Part shown: piece after piece, positions 24,114 through 33,487 of the stretch
How positions within the stretch are numbered: position 1 is the stretch's first letter
Layout of the letters: each line of letters starts with the position of its first letter
Source: Hyphomicrobiales bacterium
GTDB lineage: Bacteria > Pseudomonadota > Alphaproteobacteria > Rhizobiales > Rhizobiaceae
Assembly (NCBI GenBank): GCA_900468805.1
Contig: UEIF01000027.1
Span: 123,997 to 187,996 of the forward strand
DNA length: 64,000 nt
Reading direction: 5' to 3'
Position numbers and translations under genes: made by a program
The notes under the pieces: model-generated
The model's input: only the letters and a program-made list of their open reading frames with translations
What the model was told of the DNA's origin: nothing
Database searches by the model: none

Positions 24114-25247
24114 TTACTTCAACAGCGCCAGTGCTTCCTCGATGCCCAGTGCCGCCGGCTGCGTGCAGGTCGTCGTCAGATCGACGAAACGGCCTTCAGC
24201 ACCCGACTTCAGGATCGAGGTCATGATGTCGACACCGTGCAGCGTACGGTCGAGAGAGCAACGCGCATCGCGGCCGTCGATCAGCGACATGGCCATGTCG
24301 GCAAGGCCGGCCGTGCGGTAGTTGGCGCGCGGGCCGTTCGGGCTTTCCTGGTTGAACTTGCCGAAGGGATGATCCCAGGCATCCAGCGCCTTGATCTCCT
24401 TGTCGCGGCCGCTTGCCTCGACGACACCGCCGAAGAAGTTCGGGTCCGGCACGTAGAGCGAACCATCAGTGCCGTAGAGCTCCATATTGGCGTGGCGGTG
24501 CGACCAGACATCCCAGCTTGCCGTCAGCGTCACGGTGGCGCCGGAGACGAATTCGAGCAGCGCCTGGATCGTCGTCGGCGTCTTGACCGGGATGGTCTCG
24601 CCGTTGCGCGGCTGGCTGGTGATGGTGCGGGTTTCCGATGCCATCGAGGTCATTCCGGCTACGCGCTTCACCGGCCCGATCAGGTTGATCAGGTTGGCGA
24701 TATAATACGGCCCCATGTCGAGGATCGGCCCGCCGCCGGGCAGGAAGAAGAAGTCCGGGTTCGGGTGCCACATTTCCATGCCCGGGCCCATGACGTAGCA
24801 GGCGCCAGACGTGATACGGCCAACGCCGCCGTCATCGATGAACTTGCGGGCAAGCTGATGCGCGCCGCCGAGGAAGGTATCGGGAGCGCAACCGACTGAA
24901 AGCCCCTTCTCCTTGGCGATACGACGAAGCTCTTCGCCCTGCTCCAGCGAGAGCACGAGCGGCTTTTCCGAATAGACGTGCTTGCCGGCTTCAAGGGCCG
25001 CCTTCGATACCGGATAATGCGCATCCGGGATCGTCAGGTTGACGACGACGTCGATCTCGTCATTGGCGAGAAGCTCTTCGATCGTCTGTGCCGTCACGCC
25101 ATATTCCTCGGCGCGATGCTTTGCCGCCTGCACGTTGATATCGGCGCAGGCGAGCACCTTCAGCCCCTTGAAGAGCGGTGACAGCGAGAAGTAGGTGGTG
25201 GAGATATTGCCGCATCCGATGATGCCGACGCCAAGTTCCTTGGTCAT
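24114..25247 (-). CDS. Gfo/Idh/MocA-family oxidoreductase
   Basis: The 377-residue protein starts with a Rossmann fold (LGVGIIGCGNISTTYFSLSPLF), has the nucleotide-binding VVNLTIPDAHYPVSKAALEAGKHVYSEKPLVLSLEQGEEL with the catalytic Lys of EKP, and a C-terminal substrate domain (DMGPYYIANLINLIGPVKRVAGM). Members oxidise a sugar hydroxyl with NAD(P). It lies 8 bp after the TIM-barrel isomerase; this dehydrogenase-isomerase pair occurs in pathways that modify C-3 of glycosides or inositols, which is inference here. Confidence 0.9.
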   Translation of the reverse strand: MTKELGVGIIGCGNISTTYFSLSPLFKGLKVLACADINVQAAKHRAEEYGVTAQTIEELLANDEIDVVVNLTIPDAHYPVSKAALEAGKHVYSEKPLVLSLEQGEELRRIAKEKGLSVGCAPDTFLGGAHQLARKFIDDGGVGRITSGACYVMGPGMEMWHPNPDFFFLPGGGPILDMGPYYIANLINLIGPVKRVAGMTSMASETRTITSQPRNGETIPVKTPTTIQALLEFVSGATVTLTASWDVWSHRHANMELYGTDGSLYVPDPNFFGGVVEASGRDKEIKALDAWDHPFGKFNQESPNGPRANYRTAGLADMAMSLIDGRDARCSLDRTLHGVDIMTSILKSGAEGRFVDLTTTCTQPAALGIEEALALLK

Positions 25248-25255
25248 GGTCTGCC

Positions 25256-26020
25256 TCAGTAGGTCTTGAAGGAAGCGATCGAGCGCGTGATGTTGCGGTC
25301 GATATCATTGGGATTGTCGTGCTCGACGACGAAATGCTTGGCCTTGCTGCCGGACTTGACGGCCGGAAGCAGCTTTGCCCAGCCGATCGTGCCATGGCCG
25401 ACATCGGCCCAGCCGCCTTCGTCCGTCGCCTCGCCAGCCGGCGCGATGTCCTTGACGTGGACGGCGCTGATGCGCGAACCGAGCTTTTCGACCCAGGCGT
25501 AGGGGTCTGCACCGCCGCGAACGACCCAGGCAATGTCAGCCTCCCAGGAAATGTCGGGCGCGCCTTCGAAAATGCGCTCGATCGGCAGCGAACCGTCGGA
25601 GAGCTTCACGAATTCGAAGTCGTGGTTGTGCCAGCCGAATTCATAGCCCGCATCCTTGTAGGGCTTGCTCATGGCCTGCAGGCGCTTGCCGAAGGCGAGC
25701 CAGCCGGCAGCATCCGTCGGACGCTGGTCGGGCATCAGGTGCGGCGCATAGATGGAATCCATGCCAAGGATCTTGGCGATCTGCAGCGACTTCTCGACGC
25801 TGCCCTCGAGGAAGTCAGGGCTGAAATGGCCGGTCGCCATCACCAAACCGTTCTTGTCGAGATCGGCGCGCAGGCTCTTGAGGCCCGCCTCGTCGAGTTC
25901 GGCATAGATGCCGCCGAAGCCTTCGACTTCGCCATAGCCGGCCTTGCCGAGCTTTTCAAAGATCGCCGACAGCGGCGGGAAATTGCGGGCGCTATAAAGC
26001 TGATAGCTGAGCTTGGTCAT
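25256..26020 (-). CDS. Sugar phosphate isomerase/epimerase (AP endonuclease-2-like TIM barrel)
   Basis: The 254-residue protein is a xylose-isomerase-like TIM barrel (KLSYQLYSARNFPPLSAIFEKLGKAGYGEVEGFGGIYAEL, GYEFGWHNHDFEF with metal-binding His, SWEADIAWVVRGGADPYAWVEKLGSRISAVHVKDIAP, FVVEHDNP). Metal ligands Glu, His, Asp and Glu are present in the expected order. It probably isomerises or dehydrates a sugar or keto-sugar. Start ATG 26018-26020 is preceded by GAGGAGG. It lies between the beta-mannosidase and the Gfo/Idh gene in one operon. Confidence 0.88.
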   Translation of the reverse strand: MTKLSYQLYSARNFPPLSAIFEKLGKAGYGEVEGFGGIYAELDEAGLKSLRADLDKNGLVMATGHFSPDFLEGSVEKSLQIAKILGMDSIYAPHLMPDQRPTDAAGWLAFGKRLQAMSKPYKDAGYEFGWHNHDFEFVKLSDGSLPIERIFEGAPDISWEADIAWVVRGGADPYAWVEKLGSRISAVHVKDIAPAGEATDEGGWADVGHGTIGWAKLLPAVKSGSKAKHFVVEHDNPNDIDRNITRSIASFKTY

Positions 26021-26059
26021 GTCATCCTCCTCGGGCCTCGTGCCCGTTCTCACGTAAGA

Positions 26060-28525
26060 TCAATCTGCCGACTGGCAGGAATGCAGGTCATAGAAGCGGA
26101 ATTCCGGCAGTTCGCCCTTTTCGAGCGGCTTGGCCGGGGTAAAGGTGATGCGGCGGCTTTCGCCGGCCGCAAGGTCGAAGGCATTGTCGGAATATTTGCC
26201 ATCGGTGTCAGTCTCGATCATCACGAAGAGCGCCAGGCCATTGGCGGTGACGTCAAGGTCGATCGAGCCGTTCTCCTCGACGAATTCGCGGATGACGGAA
26301 AGACCCGCCGGCTCCAGTTCCAGCGCCTTGTAGGTGCCGTTGACATGATGCCCCTCGCCGCCCATGCCGTTGGACGCGGTGAAGCGCCAGGCGAGCAGCG
26401 TACCCTCGGGGATCTCGGACATGTCGATGGTCGCGGCGGTGCAGGCCGCATCGGGCGCGCACATGGCCTGCACATTCCTAAGGTTCTTGCGCTCGCCCTT
26501 CATCGTCAGGATCGAGATCGACAGATCGACGCTGACATCGGCAAGCGTGTCGTTGACCAGCGAGAAGCGGATCGACTTGCCGTCGTCAGAGGGGATTGCC
26601 GCCACTGCCACCGGCTGGAAGAAGCGCTTGACGAGATAGTGCATCGCCTTCCAGCGGCCGCCGTAATCGAGGCTCGACCAGGAAGCGACCGGCCAGGTGT
26701 CGTTGAGCTGCCAGTAGATCGTGCCCATGCAATGCGGCTTCAGCGAGCGCCAGTATTCCACTGCCGTCTTGATCGCCAGACCCTGCTGGATTTGGCTGAG
26801 ATAGACGAAATTCGGGAAATCCTTCGGAAAGCGGAAGTAGCGGAACATCGTGCCGGCAATGCGCTCGTTGCCGCCGGCATTCTTCTGATGCAGTTCCATG
26901 ACGGGCGACGCCACGTTCATGTCCTTGGCATCAGCATAGGTCTTGATGACAGGCAGCGACGTATAGGACTGGAAGCCGAATTCCGAGCAGAAGCGCGGCC
27001 GCACCGAGCGGTAATTATCGAACGACTTGTTCTCGTGCCAGACCGACCAGTAGTGCATGTCGCCGGAACCATCGGCATGCCAGGCATCGCCGAAATCGAG
27101 ATAACCGGAAGCCGGGCTCGACGGCCACCAGAGGGCGCCGGGCATCGCCTTCTTCACCGCCTGTTCGATCGTGCGGTTCAGGCGATCGTAGGAGACGAGA
27201 TAGCGGTCACGATCCCTACGGGACTCCTCGAACCAGGTGAGCGCGCCGACGAGCTCGTTGTCGCCGCACCAGAGTGCGATCGAAGCATGCGAGGAGAGCC
27301 GGCGGACCTGGTAATCCACTTCGACCGCGACATTCTCGAGGAAATCCTCGGTCGAGGGATAGAGGTTGCAGGCAAACATGAAGTCCTGCCAGACCATCAG
27401 GCCGAGCCGGTCGCAGATGTCATAGAACCAGTCGTGCTCGTAGAAACCGCCGCCCCAGACACGGATCATGTTCATGTTGGCGGCCTTGGCCGAGACCAGC
27501 AGGTCCTCGGTCTTCTCCTCAGAGGACAGCGAGAAAAGCGCATCGGCCGGAATCCAGTTGGCGCCGCGGCAGAAGATTTCACGGCCATTGACCTTGAAGG
27601 CGAAACGGCTGCCGGCGGCATCAGGCGTGGTGATGAGCTCGATGGTGCGAAGGCCGATCTGCTTCGTCACACTCTCCGAGGGCAGTTCGACCGAAAGCGT
27701 GTAGAGCGCCTGCTCGCCGCTGCCGGACGGCCACCAGAGGCGCGGATTGTCGATCTGGAAGACATGGTTGACGTGGGTCTCGCCGGCATTGACGCCGACA
27801 TCAAGCCGCACGCGCTCGCCGTCGAGATCGAAATAGATCTGAGCGATGCCCGGATCCCTGGCAAACAGCGACGCCGTGACCTGCAGCTCGACGGAGCCAT
27901 CGGCATTATGCGTCTGGCGCGTCAGCACATGCTCGATGCGCGCCGTCTCCAGCTTCTTCAGTGCGATCGTGCCGTAAAGGCCGAGCGGAGCAATGGCGAT
28001 ATTCCAGTCCCAGCCGAAATGGCACTGCGGCTTGCGCAGCATGTTACCGTCAGGGATCGGCGAGTTGCCCGTGCTGTAGGGAATGTAGAAGGGCTGCTGC
28101 TTCTGTCGCGCAGCACCGACAGCGACGTTGGAGGCAAAAACGATGCGGATCGTGTTTTCGCCCTTCTTCAGCATGCTGGAAACATCCGGCCGGTAGCGCC
28201 GGAAGCTGTTATCGGCCTCGAGCGCCAGGAAGCCGTTGACATGAACGCTTGCGACCGTATCGAGATAGTCGATGTCGAGATACCAGTCGCCCTCGGCATC
28301 AGGAAGCGTGAAGCTGCGCTCGACCACCCATTCGCGCTGGGCAACCCACTGCACCTTCTCCTCGTTGCGGCCGAAATAGGGATCGGGGATCAGCCCCGCG
28401 CTGTGAAGCGCCGTGTGTACGTCACCCGGCAGCGTGATGACGCTGCGGATCTCGCCATCGGCGGAGGCAAGCTGCCACGAACCCGAAAGCTCGATGTTGA
28501 AACCGTTCTTCGGCAAGGATGTCAT
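26060..28525 (-). CDS. Glycoside hydrolase family 2 beta-mannosidase
   Basis: The 821-residue protein has the GH2 order: sugar-binding domain (SGSWQLASADGE..., GDVHTALHSAGLIPDPYFGRNEEKVQWVAQREWVVERSF), immunoglobulin-like domain and the catalytic TIM barrel (GANWIPADALF, MNMIRVWGGGFYEHDWFYDICDRLGLMVWQDFMFAC, WCGDNEL acid/base region, SEFGFQSYTS nucleophile region). The length equals that of bacterial beta-mannosidases. There is no signal peptide, so it hydrolyses imported mannosides in the cytoplasm. The start ATG 28523-28525 is preferred, as the upstream frame lacks family character. Confidence 0.93.
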   Translation of the reverse strand: MTSLPKNGFNIELSGSWQLASADGEIRSVITLPGDVHTALHSAGLIPDPYFGRNEEKVQWVAQREWVVERSFTLPDAEGDWYLDIDYLDTVASVHVNGFLALEADNSFRRYRPDVSSMLKKGENTIRIVFASNVAVGAARQKQQPFYIPYSTGNSPIPDGNMLRKPQCHFGWDWNIAIAPLGLYGTIALKKLETARIEHVLTRQTHNADGSVELQVTASLFARDPGIAQIYFDLDGERVRLDVGVNAGETHVNHVFQIDNPRLWWPSGSGEQALYTLSVELPSESVTKQIGLRTIELITTPDAAGSRFAFKVNGREIFCRGANWIPADALFSLSSEEKTEDLLVSAKAANMNMIRVWGGGFYEHDWFYDICDRLGLMVWQDFMFACNLYPSTEDFLENVAVEVDYQVRRLSSHASIALWCGDNELVGALTWFEESRRDRDRYLVSYDRLNRTIEQAVKKAMPGALWWPSSPASGYLDFGDAWHADGSGDMHYWSVWHENKSFDNYRSVRPRFCSEFGFQSYTSLPVIKTYADAKDMNVASPVMELHQKNAGGNERIAGTMFRYFRFPKDFPNFVYLSQIQQGLAIKTAVEYWRSLKPHCMGTIYWQLNDTWPVASWSSLDYGGRWKAMHYLVKRFFQPVAVAAIPSDDGKSIRFSLVNDTLADVSVDLSISILTMKGERKNLRNVQAMCAPDAACTAATIDMSEIPEGTLLAWRFTASNGMGGEGHHVNGTYKALELEPAGLSVIREFVEENGSIDLDVTANGLALFVMIETDTDGKYSDNAFDLAAGESRRITFTPAKPLEKGELPEFRFYDLHSCQSAD

Positions 28526-28650
28526 AGTCTTATCCTGATCGGGCCGCTCGTGGGAATGCCGGACAAGCCGGACCGCGGCCGAATTTGGCTGGCCTGACGG
28601 CCGATTGGAGGACCGGGCGGCGCCGTTTCCGGCACCGCCCGCAGAACTTT

Positions 28651-29742
28651 CTAGAGGCGCAACTCGCTCTCGGCATCGAAGACCGAGGCGAGCGACATGT
28701 CGAAGCTGAGCTTGACCTTGCTGCCGACGCTGAAGCGGCGCGCACCGTTGATGCGTACCGACATCGTGTGACCGGCATGTTTCAGCCACAGAAGATTGTC
28801 CGCGCCCATCGGTTCCTCGATATCGACGGTGGCGTCATGCTCTTCGCCACCGGCATTCTCGTTGACCTTGATGTGTTCGGGGCGAACGCCGAGCACCACC
28901 TTGCGGCCCGGCTGCAGCTTCTCGTAGCCATCATAAGCGGCAAGCGAGAAATTCACGCCGTTGGCGGTAAAGGCGATACCGTCGCCTGATTTGACCAGTT
29001 CGCCGCGCAGGAAGTTCATCGACGGCGAGCCGATGAAGCCGGCAACGAAGAGATTGCGCGGCCTGTTGTAGATCGTCGTCGGATCGTCGAGCTGCTGGAT
29101 GATGCCGCTCTTCATGATGGCGATACGGTCGGCGAGCGTCAGTGCCTCGATCTGGTCGTGCGTGACGTAGATCATGGTGTTCTTGAGCGACTGGTGCAGG
29201 CGCTTGATTTCGACGCGCAGTTCCGAGCGCAGCTTGGCGTCGAGGTTCGACAGCGGCTCGTCGAAGAGGAAGACGTCGACATCGCGCACCAGGGCACGAC
29301 CGATCGCCACACGCTGACGCTGACCGCCGGAAAGCTCGGCCGGCTTGCGCTTTAGAAGCGGCTGGATCTGCAGGATCTCGGAGGCACGCGCCACCCGCTT
29401 GTCGATCTCGACCTGCGGCACCTTGGCGACGCGAAGGCCGAAGGAGAGGTTCTTTTCAACGGTCATCTGCGGATAAAGCGCATAGGACTGGAAGACCATG
29501 CCGATGCCGCGGTCCTTCGGCTCTTCCCAGGTGACATTTTTGCCCTTGATGAAGATCTGCCCTTCCGAGGCGTCGAGCAGCCCGGCGATGCAGTTCAGCA
29601 AGGTCGACTTGCCGCAGCCGGACGAACCGAGCAGCACCAGGAATTCGCCGTCGTTGATGTCGAGGTTCAGATCCTTGAGCACGCTGACCGCACCGAAGTT
29701 CAGCGACAGGTCCTTGATGGAAACACTTGCATTCATGTTCAT
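28651..29742 (-). CDS. Sugar ABC transporter ATP-binding protein (UgpC/MsmX-type)
   Basis: The 363-residue CUT1-type ATPase has Walker A GSSGCGKST, signature LSGGQRQRVAIGRAL, Walker B VFLFDEPLSNLDAKLR and a C-terminal MalK-like regulatory domain with TOBE/OB folds (LGVRPEHIKV). It energises import with the two permeases encoded upstream. Such ATPases can serve several transporters. It begins 4 bp after the upstream permease stop, so the genes are co-transcribed. Confidence 0.93.
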   Translation of the reverse strand: MNMNASVSIKDLSLNFGAVSVLKDLNLDINDGEFLVLLGSSGCGKSTLLNCIAGLLDASEGQIFIKGKNVTWEEPKDRGIGMVFQSYALYPQMTVEKNLSFGLRVAKVPQVEIDKRVARASEILQIQPLLKRKPAELSGGQRQRVAIGRALVRDVDVFLFDEPLSNLDAKLRSELRVEIKRLHQSLKNTMIYVTHDQIEALTLADRIAIMKSGIIQQLDDPTTIYNRPRNLFVAGFIGSPSMNFLRGELVKSGDGIAFTANGVNFSLAAYDGYEKLQPGRKVVLGVRPEHIKVNENAGGEEHDATVDIEEPMGADNLLWLKHAGHTMSVRINGARRFSVGSKVKLSFDMSLASVFDAESELRL

Positions 29743-29746
29743 GGGA

Positions 29747-30691
29747 TCAACCCTTCACTGCGCCAGCGGCGATGCCACGGACGAAAAGCCGTCCCGACAC
29801 GAAATAGACGACGAGCGGTACAAGTCCCGTGAGGATCGTTGCCGCCATGTTGACGTTGTATTCCTTCACTCCCTGGACGGAATTGACAATGTTGTTGAGC
29901 TGCACGGTCATCGGATAGGTATCCGGCCGGGTGAAGACCACGCCGAACAGGAAGTCGTTCCAGATGCCGGTCACCTGCAGGATCATCGCGACGACGAAGA
30001 TCGGCAGCGACATCGGCAACATGATCTGCAGGAAGATCTGCCAGAAGCCCGCCCCGTCGACGCGCGCCGCCTTGAAGAGTTCCTCCGGCAGAGACACGAA
30101 GTAGTTGCGGAAGAGCAGCGTCAGGATCGGCATGCCGAAGATCGAATGCACGATGACGAGCCCCGTGAGCGACCCGTAGATGCCGATTTCGCGCAGGATG
30201 ATGACGATCGGATAGATCATCACCTGATAGGGAATGAAGGCACCGATGATGAGAACAGAGAAGAAGAATTCCGATCCCTTGAAGCGCCAGTTCGCCAGCG
30301 CATAGCCATTGACCGAGGCGATCGCGATGGAAACGATGACCGAGGGAACGGTGATGCGAACCGAATTCCAGAACCCGCGCGAAAGACCGTCGCAGTTGAG
30401 GCCGGTGCAGGCCGTCGCCCAGGCCTTGACCCAGGGTTCGAAGGTGATTTCTATCGGCGGTGCGAAAATGTTGCCGAGCCGGATCTCCGGCATCCCCTTG
30501 AGCGAGGTGACGACCATCACGTAAAGCGGGATCATGTAGTAGACAGCGGCCACGAAAAGCGTGCCGTAGACGATGATGTTGCGGCCCGAAACGACCGGCC
30601 GCGGCTTTGGTCCGGCCGGGCCGGAAACGGCCTTCTTCTCGAAGGGAATGCCGCCGCCATCGACGGCCTTGAGAGCGATCTTGTCAGCCAC
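29747..30691 (-). CDS. Carbohydrate ABC transporter permease (MalG-type)
   Basis: The 314-residue protein has about six membrane helices and the ABC permease EAA-type loop (EELFKAARVDGAGFWQIFLQIMLPMSLP). The GTG at 30689-30691 is preceded by GGAGGG at 6 bp and overlaps the end of the upstream permease by 8 bp; an upstream TTG in the same frame is less likely. It forms the transmembrane pore of a CUT1 sugar importer. Confidence 0.92.
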   Translation of the reverse strand: MADKIALKAVDGGGIPFEKKAVSGPAGPKPRPVVSGRNIIVYGTLFVAAVYYMIPLYVMVVTSLKGMPEIRLGNIFAPPIEITFEPWVKAWATACTGLNCDGLSRGFWNSVRITVPSVIVSIAIASVNGYALANWRFKGSEFFFSVLIIGAFIPYQVMIYPIVIILREIGIYGSLTGLVIVHSIFGMPILTLLFRNYFVSLPEELFKAARVDGAGFWQIFLQIMLPMSLPIFVVAMILQVTGIWNDFLFGVVFTRPDTYPMTVQLNNIVNSVQGVKEYNVNMAATILTGLVPLVVYFVSGRLFVRGIAAGAVKG

Positions 30692-31589
30692 GTTTGCGCC
30701 CTCCGCCAAATTCCAGATATGCCCAGGGAATGACGATGATTGCCACTGTCAGCAGCATCATGGTCGAAGCTGCAAAGCCCTGACCGAGATTCTGCGCCTG
30801 GAACATGTAGTCGTAGACGTATTTTGCCGGCACTTCCGACGATATGCCCGGACCGCCGCTGGTCTGGGCGACGACGAGATCGTAGACCTTGACGATGCCG
30901 CTGGCGATGATGACGAGCGTGGTGATGAAGACCGGCCGCATCATCGGAATGATGATGAAGAAATAGGTCCGCCACATGGGAATGCCGTCGACGCGGGAAG
31001 CCTTCCAGATATCCTCGTCGATGCCGCGAAGCCCTGCGAGCATCAGGCACATCACGAGGCCGGTGCCCTGCCAGAGGGCGGCGATCAGCACGCCGTAGAT
31101 GACGATTTCAGACGTATAGAGCGGATCGAAACTGAAGCTCGTCCATCCCAGTGACCGCACGACCGCCTGGACACCGAATTCCGGATTGAGGATCCACTGC
31201 CACACCAGACCGGTAACGATGAAGGATAGCGCGAAAGGATAGAGGAAGATCGTGCGGAACGTGTTCTCGAAACGGATCTTCTGATCCATGAGAGCCGCCA
31301 GCATGAAACCGATGACCAGGCTGAAGATCAGCGACAGAATGCCGTAGATCGCCAGGTTCTCGATGGACACGACCCAGCGCGGGGCGGCCCAGAGACGCTG
31401 ATATTGCTCTATGCCGACGAAGTTCAATCGCGGCAGGAGCTTGGAATTGGTGAAGGAATAAAACACCGTCCAGATCGTGCCACCGAGAAAGATGACCATG
31501 GCGGTGAGGATCATGGGAATAGAGGCAATCTTCGAATTCAGATTGCGAAACAATTTAAACGGTCGGCCTGCTTTCGCTTGACCTGTCAT
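30684..31589 (-). CDS. Carbohydrate ABC transporter permease (MalF-type)
   Basis: The 301-residue protein has six membrane helices (IPMILTAMVIFLGGTIWTVFYSF..., NLAIYGILSLIFSLVIGFMLAALM, IFLYPFALSFIVTGLVWQWIL) and the EAA loop GIDEDIWKASRVDGIPMWRTYFFIIIPMM. ATG 31587-31589 has AGGAGG at 6 bp; the frame extends 15 codons further upstream without family similarity. It pairs with the MalG-type permease. A 205-bp gap separates it from the binding protein gene, perhaps to lower its expression. Confidence 0.92.
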   Translation of the reverse strand: MTGQAKAGRPFKLFRNLNSKIASIPMILTAMVIFLGGTIWTVFYSFTNSKLLPRLNFVGIEQYQRLWAAPRWVVSIENLAIYGILSLIFSLVIGFMLAALMDQKIRFENTFRTIFLYPFALSFIVTGLVWQWILNPEFGVQAVVRSLGWTSFSFDPLYTSEIVIYGVLIAALWQGTGLVMCLMLAGLRGIDEDIWKASRVDGIPMWRTYFFIIIPMMRPVFITTLVIIASGIVKVYDLVVAQTSGGPGISSEVPAKYVYDYMFQAQNLGQGFAASTMMLLTVAIIVIPWAYLEFGGGRKRG

Positions 31590-31796
31590 TGAGTTCCTCC
31601 TGAAGCATAGTCGCTTCGGTGACCGGGGCTCCATCCGAAGACGACCGCCCTTCCCGTCTCTGCCGCAACCGCCATGCGGTCTTGGCGCGACCGCAGCCGG
31701 TGTGACGTGCCGTCGCCGCAGGGGATCAGAGATCCGGCGGCGCGATCCGGCCCTGCAACACGCAGGACCGGACCTGATGGGCTTGAGGACCGAGGA

Positions 31797-33032
31797 TCAG
31801 TCGGCGGCGGCGATGATGTCGGCGAAGCGCTTCTGCGCTGCGTCGGGCGTCATCGTGGTATTGGCGAAGAACTCGGCGAAGAGGTCTTCGATCTGCTTTG
31901 TCGTATCGGGCGATACGAGCTGATCGGAGCTTGTGACGATATTGCCCTTGGCGAGAATATCGAGACCCTTCTTCATGCAGTCGTTGGCGGCCGAGATATC
32001 GACGTCGCCGCGAACCGGCAGCGAGCCCTTCTTCAGATTGAAGGCAACCTGGGTCTTCGGATCGAGAAGTGTGGCGGCAAGCACATCCTGAGCTTTCGCC
32101 TTCTCGGCATCCTTCTGGAGCGGGAAGTAGAAGGCGTCGCCGCTGGTCGAGATGATCTCGTTCACGCCGAGGCCAGGAAGGCAGGTATAGTCCTTGCCGG
32201 CAACCTGCTTGGCAACCTGGAATTCGCCCTGCGCCCAGTCACCCATGATCTGGCCGCCGGCCTTGCCGGTGATGACGAGGTTGGTGGCCTGGTTCCAGTC
32301 CTGCACATTGCTGCCCTTGGACATGCGCCGTGCATCGTCGGCAGCCTTGAAGACCTTGGCGATCTCGGGGCCGGCAGCCAGTGTGGCATCCTTGTCCTTG
32401 AAGACCTTCAGGTAGTTGTCCTTGCCGCCGATAGCGATCATCAGAACGTTGAAGGCGCCGCTTGCCTGCCAGCCCTGACCGCCGACCGCAAGAGGAACGA
32501 TCCCGGCCTTTTCCAGGGCCGGAGCGGCAGCGACGAATTCATCCCAGTTCTTCGGAACCGCGACGCCGGCCTTCTGGAAGGCGGCATTCGACAGCCACAG
32601 CCACTGCCAGGAGTGGATGTTGACGGGTGCGCAATAGATTTTGCCGTCGATCGTGCAGGAATCGAGCAGGGTCGACGGACGGATGATTTCCTTCCATTTG
32701 CCTGCGGTCGCCACATCGGTCAGGTCCTTCATGAGGCCGGCCTGGACGAGTTCCTCGGCCTGACGGCCGTGGTTGAACTGGGTGGCACCCATCGGGTCGC
32801 CGCCGGTGATGCGGCTGATCATGATCGGACGCGCGGTGCTGCCGGAACCGGCGATTGCGCCGTCCACCCAGTGGTTACCGGTGGCATCGAAAGCCTTTGC
32901 CAGCTCCGCCACAGCGGCAGCTTCACCGCCCGAAGTCCACCAATGGGTGACTTCGAGATCGGTCGCATTGGCGGCGCCGAACGGAATGGCTACGGTAGCG
33001 GCAAGCACGGCCGCCATCATACGGATTTTCAT
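31797..33032 (-). CDS. Sugar ABC transporter substrate-binding protein (CUT1, GtsA-like)
   Basis: The 411-residue precursor has a signal peptide (MKIRMMAAVLAATVAIPFGAANATD) and the binding-protein fold beginning LEVTHWWTSGGEAAAVAELAKAF, as in the glucose/mannose and oligosaccharide binders related to GtsA. It has Trp-rich substrate contacts (SWQWLWLSNAAF, GGQGWQAS, MGDWAQGEF). It is the first gene of the minus-strand operon and starts with a strong Shine-Dalgarno GGGAGGAG. The co-encoded beta-mannosidase suggests mannosides as ligands. Confidence 0.92.
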   Translation of the reverse strand: MKIRMMAAVLAATVAIPFGAANATDLEVTHWWTSGGEAAAVAELAKAFDATGNHWVDGAIAGSGSTARPIMISRITGGDPMGATQFNHGRQAEELVQAGLMKDLTDVATAGKWKEIIRPSTLLDSCTIDGKIYCAPVNIHSWQWLWLSNAAFQKAGVAVPKNWDEFVAAAPALEKAGIVPLAVGGQGWQASGAFNVLMIAIGGKDNYLKVFKDKDATLAAGPEIAKVFKAADDARRMSKGSNVQDWNQATNLVITGKAGGQIMGDWAQGEFQVAKQVAGKDYTCLPGLGVNEIISTSGDAFYFPLQKDAEKAKAQDVLAATLLDPKTQVAFNLKKGSLPVRGDVDISAANDCMKKGLDILAKGNIVTSSDQLVSPDTTKQIEDLFAEFFANTTMTPDAAQKRFADIIAAAD

Positions 33033-33369
33033 GAGTTCTCCTCCCTCACTGAAACGTTGCCGGAAAAACTTAGAGCAATCGATTTATCCGCGCAACCGCC
33101 CGCTCGTAAAATTTTCTGTGACTGACGTTATTACAGCCTATAAGAGCATTCTTCGGTTCCGTCATTGCGCTATGGGAAGAGCGTAAGCAAGCGGTTTCGC
33201 AAGTGCGGCATGTCAATATATATCTGATTTTGCTATTTAATTTTTAATTAATCTGACAATTTCAGCTTTTCACCATTTCGCGGTCGCAAAAAAACACGGG
33301 ACGAACATACGATTCAACCAGAGAGAACCACTCCGCAACGTTGATCAGAAAAAGGGCTCGACATTTCTA
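33033..33369. other. Divergent control region between the sugar transporter and lacI-type gene
   Basis: This AT-rich stretch belongs to the 455-bp gap between the binding-protein gene and the LacI gene and contains no ORF. A minus-strand TTGACA (33211-33216) could be a -35 box; downstream of it lies GCAAGCGGTTTCGC (33187-33200), which has the central CG and the A/T pattern of a LacI site. The octamer AACGTTGC (33053-33060) recurs in reverse orientation as GCAACGTT (33334-33341 approximately). None of these is proven. Confidence 0.3.
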
Positions 33370-33383
33370 CTGTATCGTTACAG
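33370..33383. promoter_or_regulatory. Candidate LacI-type operator CTGTATCGTTACAG
   Basis: This 14-bp inverted repeat is symmetric at 6 of 7 pairs and has the central CG step that is typical of LacI/GalR-family operators. It lies about 105 bp before the LacI gene and in the region shared with the divergent transporter operon, so autoregulation or joint control is plausible. Confidence 0.4.
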
Positions 33384-33487
33384 ATTGCCCTACTCAGGGA
33401 GGAGAGCTTTTTGAGCGGCGGCATACTTACAGTGCGCCAAAAAGCCTCTATAAGGCGAAGCAAATCGCGTGAGGCGGGCCTAGAGGG

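Noticed and set aside
25319..28597. A 1092-codon open frame on the plus strand opposite the beta-mannosidase and isomerase genes
   Set aside because: It is a shadow of high-GC genes on the other strand. It contains no domain, is rich in Arg, His and Asp, and covers three real genes without a plausible start or neighbour.
33046..33062. GAAACGTTGCC as a LacI operator near the binding-protein start
   Set aside because: It has a central CG but only 3 of 6 symmetric pairs; its reverse-oriented octamer copy further upstream could be chance.
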